Translations under genes and position numbers: made by a program
Origin: Tetraselmis striata
Taxonomy: Eukaryota > Chlorophyta > Chlorodendrophyceae > Chlorodendrales > Chlorodendraceae
Assembly (NCBI GenBank): GCA_006384855.1
Contig: VCJN01003488.1
Span: forward strand, 1-64,000
Length of the DNA: 64,000 bases
Direction of reading: 5' to 3'
Part shown: positions 57,601-64,000 of the stretch, piece after piece
How positions within the stretch are numbered: position 1 is the first letter of the stretch
Layout of the letters: each line of letters starts with the position of its first letter
Notes under the pieces: generated by a model
What the model was told of the DNA's origin: nothing
What the model saw: the letters and a program-made list of their open reading frames with translations, nothing else
The model's database searches: none

Positions 57601-59757
57601 GGCGCAGGCGCTCCCGGTGGTACTCCTCCTGCACGCCCACGCCCCCCTCCGCCTGCAGGGCCCGCTCCCAGCACGCCAGCGCCCTGCGGCGGCGGTGCCT
57701 AGCTGTCAGGCAACGCTTTGCACAACATGGGAACGGCGCAGGTGGGGGCACATGCCGCTCAAGGAAGAGATCGGGGTAAGAGGATTGGGGGAGTGGGAGG
57801 ACGGCGCGGGAACCTCCTCCTTGTAAGAATGGAGGACCTGAAAGCATCTACACGGAACACAAAACGAGGGAAGGGAATGCGCACCCCCTCATTTGCAATC
57901 ATGGAACAGTAAATGGGGGACTCAAGGGGGGGGGGGGGGGGGGGGGGGGGGGGGAGGGGTCTTCTCCTACAATAATGCACAGATCGAGGACTGGAGCAAG
58001 ACTGAACCCAGGAATGATGTGGGACGGGGGGCTCTGGCTCAGTGCAACCATCCACAATGGGTCTGCCCCATGTCGTTCTCCATGAACGGGCGATGGGGAT
58101 ATGAGGGGGCGCACTCCGCGTAATCTTCCAGGATCTCGTAAAGGTAGGCCATCTGCACGAGGCCCGGCACGCCCGCGCTGCGCCCCCCATCCAGGACCCC
58201 CAGGGCCGCCCTCGCGCGCGCCAGTGCCTCCGGCGAGCGGCGCACCGCGTCCAGCGCTGCCTGTGAGCGCTGGCAGCCTCCCGCTGTGCTGCCCTCACCC
58301 TCACCCAGCAGCGTGCTGATGACTTCCCAGATGTGCTTCGGAGGCGACGCGGGGGCAGCCAGAGCATCTGGGCCCTCCTGGGCGCCCGGCAGGGATGCCT
58401 TGCCAGCGGCATCGGCCTGACATGTCGGAGGCGGCGGCAGAAAGTCCGCGAGCGTGTACATGCCTTTGAGCTCCGGCAGCAGGTGGTACGTGAAGCCGTC
58501 GGGCAGCGCCGCCTGGTGCTTGGTCTGGAAGGAGAAGTGGAACAGCAGCCGGTCGCGCCCCGAGGCGTTCTCCCCCGCGCAGTGCATCACACGCGTGTCC
58601 ATCAGCACCGCGTCCCCCGCGGCCACCACCATCTCCGCTGGCGGGTTGTTCACGTAGTACTCGTCCACCGGGCCCAGCATACGCGGCTTGTAGAACTCGC
58701 AGAAGTAGCCTGTGTGCGTGCCGGCCCAGATGAGCGTGGGGCCCATCGAGGCGTCGACGTCCTGCCAGCGTGGGAGCTGATTTAATTGCTATTGGTTTCG
58801 GAGCGTTGTGTCTTAAAGTCCTAATAATAGCAAATGTGGGGAACACACAATATGACCGCGATATGATACGACATGATACCGGAAACAAAAAACTATTAAG
58901 CACAGTATTCGCAGTTGAAAGTAAGATTTAACTCCATTTCATAGACTTATAGATGATATGCATGTCGATAGTGCCCTCGAAGAGCCTTGCGAGAAAACAC
59001 AACGCGTACACATAATAGCACTAGATACGCAGAAACCCATACCAATAAATATTATAATCACTTCCATATACAGGTCGTAAGTTCACTGACAGTCATCAAA
59101 GGAACAAAGGGACTCACCTGCAGCGCCACAAATGTGGTGAAAACCTCCTGCGCGCCCTCCACGTACGTCACGTCCGAGTGCGCCACCTGCCGCGGCGCGC
59201 CCGGGTGCGACGCCATCACGCCCAGCTCCACCAGCTCCGCCTCGGCTGGCAGCCGCTGGCCATACACCGCCGCGTGCGAGGCGACCGCGCTGCGCAGCAG
59301 CCCGGCCGTGAGATCGTCCATGCCCAGCCGCAGGTCGCGCCGATTCTGGGGGCGGCAGACAGAATGTTGCGTTCAGAAGTCCGTCGGGCCTATGCGTGCC
59401 GGAGGGGCCACGGGAATCTTCCACACTGGTCGCCACTCGCGGCCTCGGCGTCTCGCGGCAATCGACGCTGCGCCCCGCACCCTTCCCCCCAGTCACAGCC
59501 AGGGGACTGCACGGCGGGTGCGTGGTTCAGCTCTCAACCTGCGGCGTCTGTATCTTGCTGAAGGCGCCGGCCTCGCCCGTCTCCGCCGCCGCCGTCACCC
59601 GCCGCAGCAGCTCCGCGCGGGCGGCTGCCGCTTCCTCGCGCCGCAGCGCGCCAGGCAGCACCGCGAACCCATCGTCCTCCAGCGAGTCCAGCAGCCCGCC
59701 GGCGTCGATGGCCAATACTCGTGGCGTCGGGGAGACTCCCACGCCTGGTGGCTCCAT
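54643..59757 (-). CDS. PhyH-TPR-JmjC fusion: two 2OG-Fe(II) oxygenase domains in one protein, 7 exons, 748 aa
   Basis: Exons are 59757-59539, 59345-59118, 58761-58115, 57683-57433, 56605-56313, 55823-55472 and 54899-54643; all are GT..AG with consistent phase. The first three exons give a phytanoyl-CoA dioxygenase (PhyH) domain: DGFAVLPGAL, iron HxD in AHSDVTY, and a distal His and Arg in VMHCAGENASGRDRLLFHF. Exon 3 ends MAYLYEILEDYAE, and exon 4 continues ALACWERALQAE, so the junction rebuilds a TPR helix pair. Exons 4-7 give a JmjC domain of the JMJD6/cupin_8 type: GQPVIITG, SIPKYFAHDYLQ, LFIGPEGSRSALHVDQLHTN with iron HxD, and a distal His in TPHYVENLTDTVAVSGNF. Both iron triads look complete. 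Substrates are unknown. A longer start at 59979 would add a hydrophobic segment. The alternative is two genes, with the PhyH part ending at a stop at 58039. Confidence 0.75.
55205..55435. repeat. intronic duplication of TATG/ATATGTGTCA-rich sequence
   Basis: A segment of about 60 bases starting TTTATGTATGTATCACATAT near 55,244 recurs near 55,364 almost unchanged, inside the intron between the last two exons of the PhyH-TPR-JmjC gene. The same intron has a poly-G run at 55,123-55,148. Confidence 0.8.
57928..57954. repeat. poly-G tract in the PhyH/JmjC joining intron
   Basis: A run of about 25 G on the plus strand (poly-C on the coding strand) lies within the 431-base intron that joins the PhyH and JmjC halves. 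Such runs are common in introns of this window and can be a source of assembly error. Confidence 0.85.
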
Positions 59758-62700
59758 CACGTGCTGGCTACGGGCCTGAGAGTGACGGTCGAGACTCGAG
59801 CAGAGACGAGTTGCCGTTACCTTGACAGGAGCGTGTTGTGATGTGGACGAAGTAGTGGCGGCGCTGGTATAAATAATAAGAGCAATATTAACAAATATTA
59901 TCCGCCCTGCTGCTACAGGTATCCCATGCTGTGCTCCTATTTTCGATCTGCTCCGTTTCCTGTCCTTGTCTGAAGTCATTTCGCGACGATTGATTTAAAA
60001 ATATACATACATGCAGGATATTTAATCGCTTACCGGTAAACCGACAAAAATAGGACCTATGTTAGTCGCAGCTAAGAAATGATAAATCGACTACAAGTAG
60101 TAATGATATATATACTGTAATAATTATTACTATACTATTATTATGTGTTTTACGTATGTATGCTGTACGTTTTCATGGCGGTCGCTACATATTTTTTTTC
60201 TTAATATATAGTACTATATCATAAATGCAGTAGCGACGACCTACAATATGTAAATAATCATTATATGTATTATTTTCATTGTTATCGATATTATTCGTAA
60301 TTAAATTGTTATTATATTATTAAAATATACTTGTGCGAGGTGACGCTTCCCCAGCTCCACCTAGGGGTGACGATGAAATGCGGAAACAGCGATGTATTGC
60401 GACTTCCTCCAGCTGGGTCATTATTTGTTGTATTCGTTACATAGCTGATTATTTATACCAACCACGACGGCGCGGCGGCTCGTCGTATGCACCTGCACGT
60501 GGCGGCGTACTGGCGACCCTGCTGTTTTTTTTCCAGGAGCTGCCAAAGCAGCAGGCCCTCATTGGTTTCGGAGCCACGTCCAGTTCATCAGGCAAGGCAT
60601 AGCTTATTTATTCTGAATCATTCATCACCGCACCAGCGGAGAAGTATCGAAATGATTATCCTTAGTGTTTAGTAATCCTTAGGCGATACGATATGTGATA
60701 GTTTTCGCACCGCGCAGTATAACCGACCAATAAAACATATTGCTCATATGATGACACGACTGCGAGCAATGTTGATTATATATATATTCGTCATAGATGA
60801 ACACACGGACGGAGGTGTCTCAGCAATTTTAGATACAATCATATGCTACATGCAGCTTATGACTATATGTGATGATGTGCAGCTGCGTGACACCCGCTCC
60901 AAAGAATCCATCATTAAAAGCAAATATACAATTATGCAAACAATGTGGATTATTAAGGCTTCTTCAGAGGAATGTAATACAGTTACTGAAGCAGTGACTG
61001 GCTAAAGCTGTCATCAGCCACTGACAGCAGGAGATTATTACTATTATTTCTTAATATTGCCGCTGCTAAATCTATGCCGCCACAAATGGCACAGCCACCC
61101 TCGAGATCATATGATCATGTCATCATGCACATGTATGCCACCCTCAGGTAGCCATCGGCGGCATGGGCGTAGTTATTCTTGCTCATATCATCATCCGCAG
61201 ATGCCATCGAAAGTCAAACTTACCGCCAATTATTTTGCTTTGTTGTTGATCTCCAGTAGGCGCTTGCTCAAGCTGTGCGACTTTGCCAGCTATAAAGGCT
61301 GAATCAGTGCATACCACAAGTGGGGTTCTGTGGTGTGTAGTCACTGGGCGGGTATCGATATGGCTGTGTGGACGACGTTGGTACTGGCAGTGGCATGTAG
61401 CAATAGCAATACGCATCAAGAGCAGCGCTACGGCACCACTGAGGAGGAGCCGTGCCAACGCTGTTCAACGTGATCTGATATGATTACCTGACAAACGATC
61501 ATCATGCCGCCTTTAGAATATTGGGGAAGTGACAGACGTACAACGCATTACAAGCCTGTTGGAGGCCAAGCTCTTACAATAATGATGAAACATTATTATG
61601 ATGTACGTACTAGTCCCGCTATTCAGATATTATTACAATTATTTACTGCTTCTGCAGATGCAACTATACGCCCCGAGAGGTGCGATATTATGCCTAACTC
61701 CAGCCTTCGGAATGCAGCTCGTGCCTTGAACCCATTGACATCGCACCATTGGCAGCATCACAAAATGTTCAAAATGTGCAGCTACTCACGGGACTGCCGG
61801 GACAACTCCGTGCGCTATGCTTGACACATGTCCGCCAGCACGCACGGAGGTGGAAGTTTTTGTGAACTAACATGGTCGTGATGCATAGGCTCATGGCCGT
61901 CTCTTAGCGTGGTCGTGATGCAGGGATTCGGATCATCGGATCTCCTGCGAGCATTGTCTCCTACCCGCCAGAAGCATGCCCGTAGTTTTTGAAGTGAGGC
62001 GGGATGGAGGACACGCAAGCGTTGGACATCCCTAGTCGAACAGCGCAGCTTACGGTCGCCATAACACAAAACCGAGCATTATCCGGCATTCAGCAAGGAC
62101 ATAGCTGGGCAGCTTGTAACGGCTAAATATGAAGAAGGTGCCCCAAATAATGACCCGTGATTGATGTAGGTAACGATACGGTGAGGCAGATGTCATATCA
62201 AAGCAGAAGAAAGCAAGGGTATATTGAAAAGGATGAAGACAAAGTACGAAGAAGGCATGAAATGCAGAGAAACGACTTCCATCAAATAAAGGCACCGAAT
62301 TTATCTACATCTATTCGCCACAAAGCCCATCTATTAATACAATACTATTAATACAGCGGCAATAAGGCAGCGGCAAAAAGGTAGTGACACTATTAATACA
62401 GCAACACACATTAGGCTACACTACATTCTCCACACAATCCGGCTGGTAAAGAAAGCAACCGTACACCCAGCCGCGAAGTCCCACAAACGCCCAATAAAGA
62501 GAAGCAGCCGTACACTTCCCCGCGAAATTCTACACTTTGCCACGAATCTGCAGCAAGGGTTCGGATGTAAGTCTCCTCGTGCCCTGCCTAGGGTTGTGAC
62601 TAAGGTGTGACACCTAGCTGATCATGTGCCCTATCCGGGTTCCCAAACATGGCATGAATAAACCCTGTCTTAAGCCCTATCTATCAGCAGGTAGGTGTTG

Positions 62701-64000
62701 GGCTGTCTCGGTCGTGCGCCCCCATATATGGCAGACGCTACGGCAGCCTTAGGCATCACCCTCTCTCTTTACCTCTTGGAACCTGACCACCTGCTATCCA
62801 ATTGTTGGCATGTTTTGAGAAGTTGGACTATATGTGCATGCAACACGCAACATGTGCATGCAGAAGCTACTTTACATGCATGCCTACGGAGAAAAGCAAG
62901 GCATGCAAATTAAGGTACCATCGTAAGCCAAGCCTGCCGTACATGTACTATCTCCGCCCTACTAATTCAGTATTCATACCTCAATTAATTTGTCTACAAC
63001 TAAATATATGTATACCCATGACAAGCCTCAGATGCCGTGATGCCCTCCAACCACCTACAAATCAATAGAAAGTCTCTCTCTCTCTCTCTCCCCCCCCCCC
63101 CTCTCTGACAAGCCCCAAGACATATTCGGTAGTCAATCCGATATATAGATGCAATAAAGGTGCGGCTAGAGAGTGTTTGGGCGTATGGCATGCAAGCTCG
63201 ATGGCAGCCCCCCCGCCCCCCCACCCCCAAACTTGCCATGTGAGCAAATATATGCAAATTATCAAAGGACACCCCAAAGTGTGAAATCATTATTTTATGA
63301 GAATACGCAAGCTATTTCTGAAATGCTAACGCGTATACTAGCGTATTTGACTAAATATTTCAATGTCCTTGGATACAGAGTGTAGAACTCACCAGTATAT
63401 ATTACGATGCAAATTCCGCAATTAGAATAAAATAGAAAATGTGTTGATGATTGCACTGAGCACCAAGGCATCCCAACCATACAGTGGCCATAGTCACCAT
63501 TTAGTCACCCCTCTATGTAGTGCTATGATGTTGCTGACTTGTTGTATGTCGCTGCTACTTGTTACGACCGTTTGTTGCTGCTCCGGCTGCTGCTATGTCC
63601 TCTGCGCAATGTTGCATGCCTATCCAGCTCTCGCGGCTGCTCAGCAAAGTTGGGCTTGGCGCCCCGCACGCTCACCTAGTAGCCAGCGCCGACATACTTT
63701 GTCTAGGGGCAAACCTATGATGTAGAAGGCACTATGTAGCTCACCATATCATGGAGTCCTCCGTGATATCACATGTCCATCAACGTAATGCATCTTCATA
63801 ACATCCATGTTGGGTGATACACACGGGTGGTTATCACATGGCTGCGGTGGGCCTATGGCAGGTGTAACGGGACGTCAGGGAGGGCAACATGGGTGGGGGG
63901 GGGGGGGGGGGGGGGGGGACTACCTGCACTAGCACTTTCGTCTACGCCTGAATGCCGCCATAACCCGCCATGATAATGAAATACCTGCCCGGATACCGCC
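59758..64000. other. AT-richer region, no gene recognised
   Basis: From about 60.0 kb the sequence becomes AT-rich with scattered TATATA runs. A (CT)n tract followed by poly-C lies at 63,072-63,103, and a poly-G run at about 63,896-63,919. Open frames are short and lack family features. No tRNA, rRNA or retroelement motif was recognised. It may be regulatory, transposon debris or genes too diverged to see. Confidence 0.4.

Noticed and set aside
58039-58114. PhyH protein ending at the stop at 58039-58041 as a separate gene
   Set aside because: Kept as an alternative only. The GT at 58114-58113 gives a phase-correct join to the JmjC exons and restores a TPR-like helix pair.

Overview
This looks like a nuclear genomic segment of a flagellated, GC-rich microbial eukaryote, most probably a green alga. 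The reasons are intron-rich GC-rich genes with GT..AG junctions, a SUVH-like SRA-SET protein, a ciliary central-apparatus protein of the MYCBPAP/FAP147 family, and retroelements that resemble the DIRS/PAT group. No bacterial operons, rRNA, tRNA or CRISPR array were recognised. The lineage call is an inference. Introns often hold long poly-C or poly-G tracts that begin near the 5' splice site.

Layout. 1.6-6.2 kb (+): MYCBPAP-like ciliary gene. 8.1-17.6 kb: a large inverted duplication. Each arm carries an intronless RING/TRAF-type zinc-finger gene followed by an intronless prolyl-4-hydroxylase-like 2OG-Fe(II) oxygenase gene. The arms flank a decayed Ty3-type pol and simple repeats. 17.9-22.0 kb (-): SRA-SET protein. 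22.9-25.3 kb (+): decayed DIRS-like retroelement. 26.9-27.3 kb: hAT-type MITE with an 8-bp target duplication. 27.8 kb (+): organellar ribosomal protein bL33. 29.2-31.3 kb (-): CaMK/CDPK-like kinase with a predicted N-myristoylation signal. 33.5-36.5 kb: retroelement with split direct repeats and an intact gag-like ORF. 37.1-39.2 kb (-): TMEM115 Golgi protein. 40.6-42.3 kb (+): membrane-anchored SDR. 43.0-45.7 kb: a long palindrome followed by a second DIRS-like relic. 47.3-52.2 kb (+): ARM-like/TPR protein with an Hsp70/Hsp90-type carboxylate clamp. 52.6-53.4 kb: three 270-bp tandem repeats. 54.6-59.8 kb (-): a seven-exon gene that joins a PhyH dioxygenase, a TPR-like hinge and a JmjC hydroxylase. 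59.8-64 kb: AT-richer sequence with no gene recognised.

The most notable observation is the PhyH-TPR-JmjC gene. All seven exons join in phase (748 codons plus stop), and the fusion junction itself rebuilds a TPR helix pair. Together with the two P4H-like genes, the window holds four 2OG-Fe(II) oxygenase domains from three families. The other main points are the inverted RING/2OG gene pair, whose spacers share no sequence although the coding blocks are nearly identical, an SRA-SET protein without the pre-SET zinc cysteines, and a small retroelement with identical 187-bp split repeats and no reverse transcriptase.
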